From the NCBI GenBank assembly GCA_028532985.1, contig JANCIK010000012.1:2790001-2854000 (forward strand): DNA of 64,000 bases. Reading direction: 5' to 3'. The notes under the pieces were generated by a model. That model was not told the DNA's origin, searched no databases, and was given only the letters and a program-made list of their open reading frames with translations. The translations under genes were made by a program, and so were the position numbers. This stretch comes from Stropharia rugosoannulata. Taxonomy: Eukaryota; Basidiomycota; Agaricomycetes; Agaricales; Strophariaceae. Position 1 is the first letter of the stretch. Every line of letters starts with the position of its first letter. Shown here in pieces: positions 38,609 to 51,071 of this stretch.

Positions 38609-39118
38609 GTCAGTGTGAATAGAGTGCTTGACATTGGGGGTGATGATCACCGTAAGGCATCTTCCTTTGCTGCGACATTATGGCTAGTGATTGATCTATA
38701 TCAGGGTTCACAATCGGGTTTGCAGCTCACTTCGTCCGCTCATCGTCTTTTATACTCTACCCAGTCGGCCTGTGTAATTATAGATTACAGCGACGAAAGC
38801 GGCACATTAACGGCACAAACGACGAAGCCTTGCGGCCAAGTTGCGGTTGGTGTTCCCAGAATACGTCGCTATGTGCTATGTACTGCCTTTACGCACGGTT
38901 TGACGTACAAACTCCGCGCGTCGATAAATATTTTGAGATGCCAACGCCGAAAACGAAATGCCGTATGGGACCTTGTCAACAATTGTGTGGAGAATACTCA
39001 TTATGACTGGCACACTTCCTCGCACCAGTAAGTTTGTCCTAGCGGTCTTACTCTGATGGGATAGAGGTACAAGTCTATGATTCCAACACACGAAACGGTC
39101 CATGAAGTGAGAAACTGG
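38609..39118. other. Promoter region of the aldo/keto reductase gene
   Basis: Lies between the start of the aldo/keto reductase and the stop of the S9 peptidase, both on the minus strand. No other gene seen. Confidence 0.4.
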
Positions 39119-41351
39119 CTATTGCTTCAGACCAAAGACCCGCTCGTAGAAACCGAGCTCGCGTTCCAGTGCATCGCGTATGGTGGATTCTTGTCGCCAG
39201 CCATGATCTTCTCCCGAGTAGAGCTTGTACTCAACCACGCCCCCACGACTCTTGATACTGTTGTAGATAGCCTCTGCCTGGCCTTTCGGTACAACCTTGT
39301 CATCCTCGCCTTGCAAGATCTGCACAATCACGCATCAATTATAGATGGATACAAATAGGTGGCAGGACCGAGAAAGACATACCAGAAGGGGGACGACGAT
39401 TTTGTCTGCGTAGTTGATGGGTGATCGATCATGGTATACCTCAGGCACCTCGTCCGGCGTCCCGCCAAGTAGGTGGAACATGTACTGCGATTCGAACTTG
39501 TGCGTGAACTCGGCTAGCTTGTTCAAGTCAGAGATGCCAAAGAGCGAAGTCGCCGCAGCAAAGGTCGTGACATCGGGCGCCGTGGACAGCGCAGCGAGCA
39601 CGCAGAACCCGCCGGACGACCCGCCACGGATGATGAGCCTCTTAGGGTCGACGAGGTTATAGGGTGCCTCGGATAGAGATTTTGGGCCAAGGATACAGTC
39701 CTGTACGTCCTCGATACCCCATGTACCTACTAGTCGTTCGATGTATTTGCGACCGAAGCCTGAGGATCCCCCATAGTTGACATCAAGCCTAATGTGAACC
39801 AGGTCATTTGAGCATGAAGGAAAAACAATTGCATTCAACATACCATCCCCATCCCCGAGAAGTGAAATACTGCTTCTCCCAGCCTAGCCCTTGCTCTGAA
39901 TAATGAGTGGGGCCCCCGTGAACATCGACGATGCAGGGTGGTTTCTCCCCGGAAACACTACTGCCAGAATATTTGGGGTTGTGGGGCGGGTAATACACGA
40001 CGTATAAAGACTCCCCATTAGACGGCTTCGTGAGTGTTATGGGTTGGGATTCAGAAACAATGTCCTTGGGCACGTCAACGCCGCCAACCTGCATCCAAGG
40101 CGAAGACTTCAGAACCCTGACAGCAAACCCATCACCTGACGAGGTGAAGCCGACAGAGACCAAAGTGTCCGAATCCTTCGTTGTTTGACCTATATATACG
40201 ACCGTCTGCTCCTTTCGAGACGCGGTGCGCAAGTCGCTCATTACTACGTAGGGAGTTTCGAGCAGGCGAGGTTCTGCCCGACTCTCCAAGTCAACCAAGT
40301 ACAAGATATTGCGTCCGTCTCTCCATGCGGTAAACAGTCCAGTTTTTCCAGCTTCGTCGACGATAGCATAAGGGGACCAGTTGAGCATCCACATGGGCTC
40401 AGCAAAGTCTTCTGGGATCGGTTTTGGGAACAATGGAGTTGCCTTCCCCTGGCAATACTTCCATGGATTAACATATCCAGACTCGTCAGAGGTGAAGATA
40501 AGAGTATCGTTATTCGCCCAAGCAGGATATCCAGCGCCGACTTTTCCCAATGACCCTGCAACATGTACTTGCCCCAGGATTCGAACAGCATTGTCAGATG
40601 CTATGGAAATGTCGCCGATGTGTACTTCCCCGCCCTCCCAAGGCATGTCAGGGTGCGCCCATTGAATCCAGGCAAGCCGTTTACCGTCAGGCGAGACTCT
40701 CGGAGATGCATAGAAATCAGTTCCAGAAAGAACGGGCAGTATTCTTTTGTGTACCGTGTCAATCACGACGATGCTTGTCACTACTTCAGCAGGGGTATCT
40801 TTGGTATGATCTTCGAGCACGGAGAAGAGGAGGTCTGGACGGGTAGGATGAGGCTCCAGACAGGCATAACGGTATGGTACATTCTCTTAACACAAAGCAG
40901 ATCAGTCATTCAATTTGAGCAAGGCGAAACTGGGTAAACGGATGAAATACCTGGGGTTATGGCTTCCGGTTCAGCCCCTGGTTCCAACTTTGCCATGTAA
41001 ACGCGACCATCAACGACATGCGAGAAGTATGCCACAGAATCATGCACGATCGCAGCTGCACCGCCATACTCCTGAACGGCCGTACGGATGTTCCACTTGG
41101 AGCCTACAATGTCGCGATTTGACGAGGTATGGACAAGGACGTTCCTCCCTTCCTCTGCGGGCCTGCTTTCCAAGTGGTATACTTCTGATGTAACTTGATC
41201 AACGATGATATCAGATGTTTTATTGCCCTTGGAACTCGTCGGTTCAGTTGACTACGAACAAAGAGAAAAACAGGGTGCGCACAGCTTTGGCTATCGCTTC
41301 AGCGGTTATTGGTGAGTCCCATGTGCCATAGGGAGCACGTAGAGTGGACAT
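39119..41351 (-). CDS. Prolyl oligopeptidase family serine peptidase (S9C-like)
   Basis: About five exons from MSTLRAPYGTWDSP at 41351 to FGLKQ-stop at 39119, about 650 residues. The N-terminal two thirds form a beta-propeller with WD/TolB-like strands (YASPRVSPDGKRLAWIQW, YPAWANNDTLIFTSDESG, WSPYAIVDEAGKTGLFTAW). The C-terminal third is an alpha/beta hydrolase with the whole catalytic triad: Ser in IRGGSSGGFCVL, Asp in GEDDKVVP and His in GEDHGW. Oxyanion-region residues are in PPCIVDVHGGPT. Such enzymes remove dipeptides or acyl-amino acids from short peptides. No signal peptide is seen, so it is probably cytosolic. The first intron would be only about 31 bases (gtgcgc to gtag), chosen because it alone keeps the frame. 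It is divergent from TmpA-like copy 2, with about 850 bases between the starts. Confidence 0.88.
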
Positions 41352-42205
41352 TTAGCCGAGTCGTTGAAAGAGGTGGACTTGGTTTGGACGAGGTTGCTGG
41401 GACGTGTGACGTTGTGTCTGATTGAAGTGATTACTATTTGTGGCAGCAATGAGCGGAATACATGGTGCCGGGCTGCTGCCGATAACCGATTAGCCGTTTA
41501 CGGCACTGCCTTTTGACTGACAAGGTCATCATACTTTGGGCATTGCGCAAGTCCCAACAATATACTTAACACGGCGATAGAAAAGATTTGGAGGAAACAT
41601 TAGTAGATCGGATAAGCTCATGCGACCCTTCAAGCGTCAACATCTGTTCCGCGAAGAAAGGAGGGTGAAAGGCCAACTGTTCTATGTAAACTTTCTTATG
41701 TAGTTGTCTGTATATCGAGGGGCATGATTATCAACAAGTCAATGCTACCTGACAACTTGAATTTCACCTGAATTAGAGCGGATCACTATACCGCGTCCGG
41801 GAGTAAATCAGCGTGTCTAAGTACATCGTGAGAGTTTCTTTTTTGAGACTTCATAAGATACAGGCTTGTCAGGGTCGTATAATTAGACTATACGAAGCAT
41901 GATTGACTTCAAAGGGATGGAAGGGCTCATAGGGCCTTCCGTCTGCAGACACAGATGAACACAGCATGAACACATCAATTTTCGATGGTCCCGACTGACC
42001 TGGAGGTTATAGTCCAGTACGATATCTATCTGAATTGACTCAGCAGAACATGTCGCTCTGGAGGAATTGACACGGCTTGACTTGATTGTAGGCAGAGAAG
42101 CACATGTTCGTTTCAGGTATTTTAAGCACTAAATCATTAATGCTTTTCGACGTATAAGAGACAGTTGGAGTGATATGGAAACTCCAGTTATCTTCTTTAG
42201 GCTCA
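41352..42205. other. Divergent promoter region
   Basis: Sits between the starts of the S9 peptidase (-) and TmpA-like copy 2 (+). No gene of its own is seen. Confidence 0.4.
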
Positions 42206-43779
42206 ATGGAGGGCGTTATGCGCGTCACTGACGTCGAAAAGGCGGTCAGCGACGAGAACTCGGAGGTCAACGCTGGTAAGCTCATATTAAGTAGCATAAC
42301 TCCAGGAAGCTAACTGCGAATTAGTCACGGAGTTAGCCTACTCAGAAACATCAACACTTCCAGTCGTATTAAAACCAAAGCCATTCGACACACCATCTCG
42401 TGATATTCTTCCGGAGAAAAGGGGAAACAGGGCATCTCGATATTTGTCTTGTAAGCGTCATTACTTTAGTTGAACTTCCTCAGAACGCTGAAAAAAATAC
42501 ATCAGTCAACTTCTTCTCTACATACAGAAAAATATTTACCGTAGTATTCTGCGCCAACCTCGCGACCTTCATTGCTTTTACTGTCAAGAATAAAGGAACA
42601 CCTCTTATCACCGATGTGGCAAGCGCATCTTCCGCGAACCTTATGATCGCCATTCTTTTTCGACAGGAGAACTTTGTAAATCTATGCTACGAAATCGCCG
42701 TTTCAGTACCACATTCCGTCCCTCTATACATACGCCGGCGGCTGGCCAAAGTCTTTCACTACGGTGGCGCACACAGCGGCTGCGGGACTTCTGCAGTGGT
42801 TTGGTTCATCCTCTACGTCGCCCTTGCCACAAAGGAGTTCATCGATTCCCCATCAGTTAACACCAGGAATAATCTGATACTATCTTATATTTTAATCGTA
42901 ATGTTCTGTCTCATCCTCGCTGCAGCTCACCCACGTTTTCGCGTCAAGTACCACGACTACTTCGAGGCCGGACACCGCTATTCAGGGTGGGTTGCCCTGA
43001 TCACCTTCTGGATCCATAACGGCCTAGTCGGACACGTCGCTGCGCGTGAGGGGGGAATTAATACCGGCTTATACTTCGTCAAATCTCCCAACTTTTGGTT
43101 CTTCTGTGTCTCAACGACCTGCACGCTCCTCTCCTGGGGTCGCCTGCGGCGGCACGACGTCTACCCCGAGCCGCTCTCCGACCGCGCGATCCGCTTGCAC
43201 TTCCGGTACCGCGCCATGCAGCCGTTTTACGGGCTTAAGGTGTCAACGAAGCCGCTGCTCGAGTGGCACGCGTTCGCCACGATACCAGATCACGACGAGA
43301 GCGGCAATATTACCGGTTTCTCCGTCGTCGTGTCCAACGCAGGGGACTGGACGCGCGCTGCGATCGCAGACCCGCCTAGAAAGTTGTGGGTGCGTGGGTA
43401 CCCGCTGCACGGCCTTCTTTTTACATCGCGGATTTTCAAGAAGATCGTCGTGGTCGCCACTGGATCTGGTATTGGACCTTGTCTTTCGCTGTTATATGCC
43501 AATGTAACGCCACGGCGCGTGCTGTGGTCGACGCCTAACCCAGAGACGACGTACGGCAACAAGATCATGAATGCTGTGCTCCGTGCGGATCCGGATGCAA
43601 TCGTATGGAATACGAAGACGCTGGGGCGGCCTGATATGGTTGCGCTCACGTATAAACTCGTAGCAGAGAGCGAGGCGGAGGCCGTGTTTATTATTTCAAA
43701 TCCCAAACTAACTCGGAAGGTCGTATATGGCATGCAAACACGGGGGATCGCTGCGTACGGAGCTATTTTCGATTCATAA
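42206..43779 (+). CDS. TmpA-like integral membrane flavoprotein, copy 2
   Basis: Exons 42206-42275, 42325-42450 and 42506-43779 give 489 residues. The two introns fall at the same places and phases as in copy 1 at 11.2 kb, and the last exon has the same length, 1274 bases. The N-terminus (MEGVMRVTDVEKAV) is a little longer. The segment LKPKPFDTPSRDILPEK, the membrane helices and the GSGIGPCLSLLYA nucleotide-binding loop are conserved. Most changes are conservative, and clustered ones are near 43035-43060 (VGHVAAREGGINTG). The open frame could also be read from 42400 through the second intron, but that loses the match with copy 1. Early exons are more AT-rich than in copy 1, while the last third has GC-rich codons. 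Function is as for copy 1: a membrane flavoprotein of unknown substrate. Confidence 0.85.
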
Positions 43780-44762
43780 TAACGATATGCTATCTAAGCT
43801 ACTCTCCAGCGATAATTATCTTATCCAATATATATAATATTGTGCATTCCATACTATTCCCAGTGTCCCTGCAATCACATCGGCATTTTGACATCAATTC
43901 AGTCATGATGGTGTACAGGGCATATGTCATGAGCTACCGTAGACCGTTCATGGACCTCCTTTAATGGAAATAGATAAGTTTAACAGGTGATATTGATGAG
44001 TGTTGCTACTAATGACATGAGACGATTTTCCTTTATGGAGAGTGACTCTAATAGTGCACTATGTCTTCAAGATGCAGAGGTAATAACTAAGTAATAACCT
44101 TACTTTACACCATGATTCAAATTCATTACACAATCAAATTCATTTGGTTACTCAAAGGCACATTTTCTCAACAATATAACTCTGAGCGTTCATGAGGTGA
44201 TCATAGGTGATTAGATGCTATTATCACTATCAGGATCATGGTATCTATGTACCAGTTTCTACTCACCACGTTAGCGTGTTACTTTCTCGACAAAAGCTCA
44301 CAAAAGTGAATAGGCATGTCGATCACAAGTAAGGAAACTCTTCATGAAAGCAGCATATGGCTAGCCCTGACTAATTCAATTGTTTATTAATACCTATTCT
44401 GTCTTGTTCACATGCCAATGGTAGGCGATTTTGTTCATCACAATGAGCAGGGGGCATTGATGTTATCAGTCTCGCCGTGCACGGGACGTGCTGAGTTGGT
44501 CTTTTCAGCTGCGGAAGGGAAAATATGCCTTATACTTAAATTTAATACAATTTCTATCGTGAACAGCCGTGTCTATTAACTTTTAAGTCAAGCTGGTCGC
44601 AGAAAGGGCCGCTTCAGCATGTTTTACAAAAGCCACATTGAACGCGTGCTACATTTAAGGCTACGATGCCCCAATGCCTATTATGTTCAAAACAATAAGT
44701 CCCGAACAAATTCGTTGTAGTTTGTGTTCCGTATTTACGCTGGGGTCAGCCTGGCGGCCCGG
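43780..44762. other. Intergenic, no gene seen
   Basis: AT-rich. I searched the minus strand here for the missing decarboxylase half of the PsiD-like gene and found no trace. Confidence 0.45.
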
Positions 44763-45307
44763 TCACATCTTCAACGTGCCTTGAATGACACACCCTTCTT
44801 CTTCGTCCGTAAGAGTGCTGTTGGATGGGGGGGTTGTGAGGTAGGAGCCCCAGGAGTCCAATAAATTCTTCATGGCTACATTGAACTCGGTCATGCGGAA
44901 CAAGTCACGACCGGCATCAGTGTTGCTGAGAAGGTCGAACAGGAGATATAATGGTACGCCAATGGGTTCTCCTGCTTCCCCTGCGGCAATCTGGAACCTC
45001 GGGGCCGCCTCAAATATACCATCCATGCAACATAATAAGTGGTCAAAATCCGGAATCTACGCATAGTTTAGACGAGAACGAACAAGCAATAAGGTTGCAA
45101 TGTCGAACATACCTTATTCTCCGGAGAAACCTGGAGAAATATCTTGTCAAAGAGTGCGGTCATGACGGGACTAGCTCTGATGTATGCCTCAAACTGTAAA
45201 ACAGCGTTTTTGTGTCCTAAGCGGTTAGATAGCCTATGGCGCGCCTTTTCGACGTGCTCGTCGAAGAATGCCTCATGAATTTTACGACTGGGGGATCCAT
45301 CCGCCAT
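44763..45307 (-). CDS. Orphan PsiD-like (PSDC) N-terminal domain protein
   Basis: Two exons (45307 to about 45114 and about 45058 to 44763) give about 160 residues. The sequence follows the N-terminal domain seen in fungal phosphatidylserine-decarboxylase-like enzymes, including tryptophan decarboxylase PsiD. It reads FEAYIRASPVMTALFDKIF, IPDFDHLLCCMDGIFEAAPRF, IGVPLYLLFDLLSNTDAG and AMKNLLDSWGSYLTTPPS. It then stops, where the full-length enzymes go on to the pyruvoyl decarboxylase domain with its self-cleavage motif. Nothing resembling that domain is found in the next kilobase. It may be a truncated gene or a family member that keeps only the accessory domain. It should not decarboxylate amino acids by itself. 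The splice junction K-IPDF is clean, so the short form looks like an intact gene. Confidence 0.65.
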
Positions 45308-48300
45308 AGCGACTCAAAACTGTTGAAGGGGGCATTATTCTGTTGAGATATCAGGGCTGTGAGTGAGCTATTGGAATATATAAGTGTGCTTACTGTACTC
45401 TGTGATTTTGTGGAAATCAGCTCAGGTTGAAGTGAATTCACTGCTGGCTGGTTTGTACTTGGGATGCCCGTTTATATAGATTTTTGAAAAGGCCTCGCTG
45501 GATAAAAATAAAGGACTATTGAGCTCCGCAGGGCATAATTTGCGTATGCTCCAAGCACTATGGCAGATGAAGTGTTGAAGAATCCAGGTCTTCAGTTTCT
45601 CCAGATTGAATTCCGCCTATAAATAGCACAGCATTGTCACATTCATGTGCAGCTGTGGTGTGCGGAATCATATGACAACACAATGTTGTCTAATCATGTC
45701 TACCAATAGAGGACTTGTCGTATTGTAGTCACGGTAAAGGTTACTCTCAATCTTGCTGGTGCTAATACTTGAGTCGTGGTTCAACTTTACTTTCATTTAA
45801 AGCAGTTAAAATTTGCGCTTATGCACCTCAGCACAGACCAACGTCGGCGATGGAAAAACGACAACAGTTGAGAGAGATATTATACAGTGGGGCATACTCG
45901 GAGAGCTGGTAATACAAGCTCATATCAGGGAATTCGCCGCTCATAACTTGCCATGTCAGTTCAAATCGAAAATTTTATCATGTTCATGTTTGAATAGGGA
46001 GCAAAATATAGGGCCTATATTCAACGCAGGTTGGTGTTATTTAAAGGGAATTGCTTCCTCCGGCGATAGCTACATAGCCAGCCGCTAACCACTTATAAAT
46101 AGGAGCTCTGATATGCTTCCAAAATGAGCTGCAGATTTTACTTCCTCTCATGTCTTCACCAGTGACGGCGTGGTACTAACTTCGAAGTACTACATTACGA
46201 CGTGGAAAACTTGTCTTCTGTTCAACGAGCGACACATCAAGCAAAGCAGTACCGCAGTCTAACCGATAGAGAATGTGCTATAAATTAGACGCATTAATGT
46301 CTTGAATGATCAGACACTGTGTCGCTTGAGAATACAAAACAGGCTTAATGGGCAGCGCTTTAGAGTCAGGTGAATGCTGCGGTGTCTGTGTCTTCAATAA
46401 CCCTAATTGTAAAAATACTCTTTATTAGTGGACATGAGGGGCTTTCGGGTTCGCGTTATTTCCAAATCCGCAGAGGAAGCCTTTGGTATGTGACTGGCGC
46501 GTAAGAGACATACTACGGCCTACGTAGACATGTATGCCAGGGCTTGAAAATAACTATGGTGCTCTGTATCGTATAAAATGATTATGTATGTGTATACTCT
46601 TCTCATTCTTTGTTGGTGCTGTGAATCTGTGACAGAATTTCTGAGAGATTCTGATATAGGGCATCGTAACTACTATCTGAGGATCAGTGTATCATGATGA
46701 AAATTCTTTTCCACGTATATATACATAGAGTGTATTTAGTCACAACGTAGCTTTGACACTGCTGGAGCCCATCAATTTATGCTGGGTAAATGTGGGATAA
46801 ATGTATTTTATATTCACCAGAAATATATATTTAGCTAGATAAACATAAGAAATTGCCTCGGGCTCGCCTAAAATGGGAAGCCCGATATGTACCTTTTTCT
46901 CTAGTAAGTGGGATCAAACTGGCTTATTCCTGCTGTGGGCATGCGCGTCACGGGCATTGTCGGTGACAGAATCCAGTTGAGCAGCAAATGGCAGTAAGTT
47001 TTCCTTACTGTCATTTGCCGTCTCGCGAAGCTCGAACCATACAGTTTGCCGCTCAGCCGTATCCCCACCATTTTTAATCCACCACCCGCCCCCGCAGCTC
47101 CACGTTGACCAACTCCATTGCCATTATCTCCGCCTCACGCTCTTTTCCAGTTTTACCCACTCATTTACGGCCAACTGTTGCCCCTCGCTTACCCATTATT
47201 TACGACTCGTTCACAAATTATTTACAATGTATATTAATGTTTATGCAACTATATATACAATATCATTACTTTGCATGCGTGCCCTCGGGAGTTCGCGAGC
47301 GATCCATTACTGTTTGTTCTAGGCTGAGCACGACTCGCGGTTCACTCTGCCAGCCTATGGGTCAGCTTCGCTGACCAAGCCTAATTCCCTCCCTCGGATT
47401 CACCGTTTCACACTCACCAACGCACGCCGCAAACCTGCTTGGCAAGCGAGACGAGACTGGAACTGCCAGCAGTGAGCAAGAATATCCCCATCAATTTGTC
47501 ATTGAGCGCTTAATGGCAATCACCGGTCAAGGCCTGGAAAAGGCAAAAGGGTTAGAGCAATGGGCATCATGTCTACATACAGTAGAAAGCGAATAAAAAG
47601 GGGTGACTGCAACGTGAAGTCATCAGTCCATTTACACAGCTTTATTGACGGACCAAACATGCGTCGAGACTCGAGATAGAGAGTATTTGAGCGAACCTGT
47701 GCGAACGAGAGCTTTTCGATTTTCTTTGACCGAGTCGGCTTGAATGGTAGACTGCTCACTGGTGATTAAAATGTCATCGAATGGTGGTAATTATGTTTTT
47801 GAGGTAGGTTTGTGAGAATTAGGTGGAGCCCTCGGCCTGCGTGGCCGATGTATTGACAGGCGCTCTGAGCTATTTTCCGCGGGGACTTCATCTAAATCAA
47901 GCACTTATCAATCAAAAAGGTACTTGTATGGGGTCGATATGTCATGGACTCCCCTTGAACATTAGTCGTTATTTGTTCTACTCCACATTCACCAATATTG
48001 TCTTGCTGTGCGTACAGTAGCGCGACTTAAGTCCCATGATCAAAATGCAATAGTCTATGATGATTTGATTCATAAATTTGTCATTATCACGGATATGTAC
48101 TCCTGACATGATAAGGGTGCACAAGGAGGACTAGATTCCCCGTATCACTCGGTGGAGAATTCCGTTTCAACTCTTAAAAAGAACGCATGGTCATAGACCC
48201 TTCGAGCCCTTATGAACAGAACTCCGATCAGAATCGACTCTCGGCGACATCTTTTGACTTGAACTAACTGCGCTTTGTCCAAAAAATGCAGACGCATAAT

Positions 48301-51071
48301 GGGTAATGAGAAACACTATGTGTCTTTAAAATCCCACAGCGGTATCAAGGAAAGGCGGAGAGAGGGGCGGAGAGTGCATATTTCACATCGAGCGGCCTGG
48401 TTGTCAATGATAAACGTTGGATGGATTGATATCCCTGCCCCCTGAGCAACCAGGTACTCACGCACCTCTCAAACTAAATGTTAAGCTTGAAGTCGATCCG
48501 AGGCCTAGTACCTACTCCAATCGACTAAGCTTTATTTAGAAGAAGACGTTGTGTCGACGATAATTAAAACCGCATCAATACCAGCCCTTACCCTAAGTCG
48601 GGCTTGATATTGTTGGCGTCGCCCCTGTAGTCAAAGGGGTGTGTGGTAGCGATACACCATATTCGAGCACCTATAAGACTATAAAATGGCCGAGGCGAGA
48701 AGTAGAAATCACCTTGGTTCAATAATGTTCCGCAGTTCATGCAGTTAAAGATATTGACTTCCGAGACGTTCGGATAGCGCTGAATCTAAAGTCTACGGTA
48801 TTTTCGATGCCTCGGGTCACTCTACGCTGTACGTGCCGCTGTACAGCGTGAGGCAGCGGTTATTAAATGGATAAAGGGTATATATTGGACCCGTAGATCA
48901 CAGGTGACGACGGCGTTCAAATTGTTCCAAGAGGTAAGTATAATTATATGTACATTTGACGTTCGGTCTCGGATATAGTGTATGTATAATGTTGGGGATT
49001 GAACTTCATAGATAATCCAAGTCAACAGCCCTTGTATCTCAAGTTTTATAAACAACATGGAGACGCATTTACGTCATGATGGCTGAGCAGGGTAGAGCAG
49101 GCGTAAGCACTTTACTCTTCCACTCCCAAGCGAGAGCCGGACGTACATCTCGTGTCTCGTTTTTACACATAAAAGAAAAGAGATAAAGCGACGTTTGCCT
49201 TTATTTTATATCGATTATCAAGGAAAGTGGCGTGCGGTACTTGTTCTGAGAGCTTACAAAACATTGAGCGAAAATAGTCCTTATCTCCTATAATAGTTTT
49301 GAGTATTTGTAATTTTTTGCTACTTTTCACCATTAGTATTAACCGCTTGGAACATTCGTAATATATACAAATGTGCCGGACCGACATACCGACGCGCTCC
49401 CGCTGCTATCGCGCACGCCGTGGGGTCCGTGGAGGGGCGGGGGGGATCATGTATGTCGTCGCGACGCTAACGTACTTAACAGTTCCATGTTGCGCAGGGT
49501 CGTAGATGTGATTTAAATTTGGACAACATATCTCCCATCACGCTAAAACCGACTTCAGACAACCGTGAGCCAGAAGGACAACGCCGCAAAAATTTTGACC
49601 ATGCCCACGTATTGCCCGGAGACGTGTCGAAGTCGCTTAGTGCGTAGGCGATTCGCGAAGTCCTAATCGATGTTGCATTCCGAGCAAGCAGGCATTTGCT
49701 GCGCGCTAGTCTGTCCCGCTCGTGGAGGTCGCATACCAGGCAGAGCATGATGCATCATTCGTGGTCCGCGCTCTACTTGGGGCACGAGGATATAAGGCTG
49801 GTCTTTCTACTGTCCCGCATCCAGGCTGTACTCATATCCGAGGAACGCCAGCATAAATACAATATCAGGTTTCGTGTGATGCGTATGGACTAAAATACTG
49901 CCTGAGCGTGTAGGCCTCGCAGAGCAGCGGTCCAGTGCTCTTGCGGAAGCGATAGACTTGGCAAGGTCACCTCGGCCCCATGGCCGACAGTAACTCTCAA
50001 CCATACTGATTCGAAGTGTCAGCGCACTCATGTTGTCTTCTGAGTAAGAAGGGAGGCATGCTCCCGCTCCCCCACGCCCCGTGAGATATTAATAGCACTC
50101 CTTGGAAAGTGGAAATGAAGCTTCTACCGCATAACAACTCTCGATCCGCGTGTAATAACTGTTACCCACGTATCATCGTATATTTCTGCATGATGTCTCT
50201 TATTTGAATCACATACCATCATCGTCTCTGTTAGATGGATGTTCCAGTTATCATGATCGCCAACGTTTGCTAACCCACTGGGCCATGTTTCCCATAAATA
50301 TAAATTCGGGGCGCCGGGCCATTGCCAGAATAGTACCAGGCCGATGGCGATGGGCAGCGGATTAACACCTCGGAGCTGAGCTGGATAAGCATGTTCCTGG
50401 CCGTTTCCGGTATTTCAATTCAAAATAGGTTTATCTCCGCGGTAAACATAGCGCCCGCTTTGCTTCAACCCGAGGCATCACCATCTCTGCAGCTCCGTAG
50501 CGCACAGGATATGCGCCACTGCGGCCTCAGCAGCTCTTTATGCCAGAAACCGCGGCTTGGACTAGTCTTCCGGCTTCCTTATGTTTTCCGCTTAACGAAA
50601 CGTCGTGGCCACGGGCATATGCTTCCACAAGTCATGTTCTTTCGTCTCTCTGGCGATCCAACGCATAACAATTTTGCGCTTCTCAAACCTAATAATGGTC
50701 ATGAAGTCCATGCTACCCACCATGGCGCCGACGTCCTCCTCGGGGGTTGATTACAACGGAAAGTAAGCTGGTCCTAATGCGGTGCTCTGCTGAGCTGGAC
50801 GTGGTGTATGATCTAACCACGGCCGCGATGACCAGGGTCATTCTCGGGTATCAAATCTGGAACTGCCCGAGATGTGGTTAACAAATGATTTTCCACTGCA
50901 TGTGGTCACACTCCCATCTCGATTGCAGTATAAAAGTATGATGTCTGCCGTTGCTTGATTATACTTTCCTCACTGCCGCTTTGTCGGACCTTGTCACGAC
51001 GAATTGGCTTACCCGTCTCCGCCACTAACACTCCTCTAAATACTCAAGGCCTCAGCCTGTGCAACACCCGA
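45308..51071. other. 5.8-kb gene-poor region
   Basis: Only short frames on both strands, none with a recognisable domain or consistent splice partners. Supportable structures are a 35-base hairpin at 46984-47018 and an imperfect inverted repeat around 48483-48535 (AAGCTTGAAGTCGAT facing ATCGACTAAGCTT). The region near 47030-47060 holds A-box- and B-box-like pieces, but they are too close together for a tRNA. Confidence 0.4.
46984..47018. repeat. Perfect-looped hairpin
   Basis: GCAAATGGCAGTAAG is followed by a five-base loop and CTTACTGTCATTTGC. This gives a 15-bp stem with one G-T position. It stands alone in a gene-poor region. Confidence 0.6.

Noticed and set aside
42400..42505. Reading TmpA-like copy 2 as starting at 42400 and continuing through the intron
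   Set aside because: Splicing gt at 42451 to ag at 42505 restores the exact layout of copy 1 and the conserved N-terminal segment; reading through does not.
47020..47065. A-box-like and B-box-like pieces on the minus strand (GGCTGAGCGG, GGTTCGAGC)
   Set aside because: They are only about ten bases apart, too close for a tRNA, and no cloverleaf forms.
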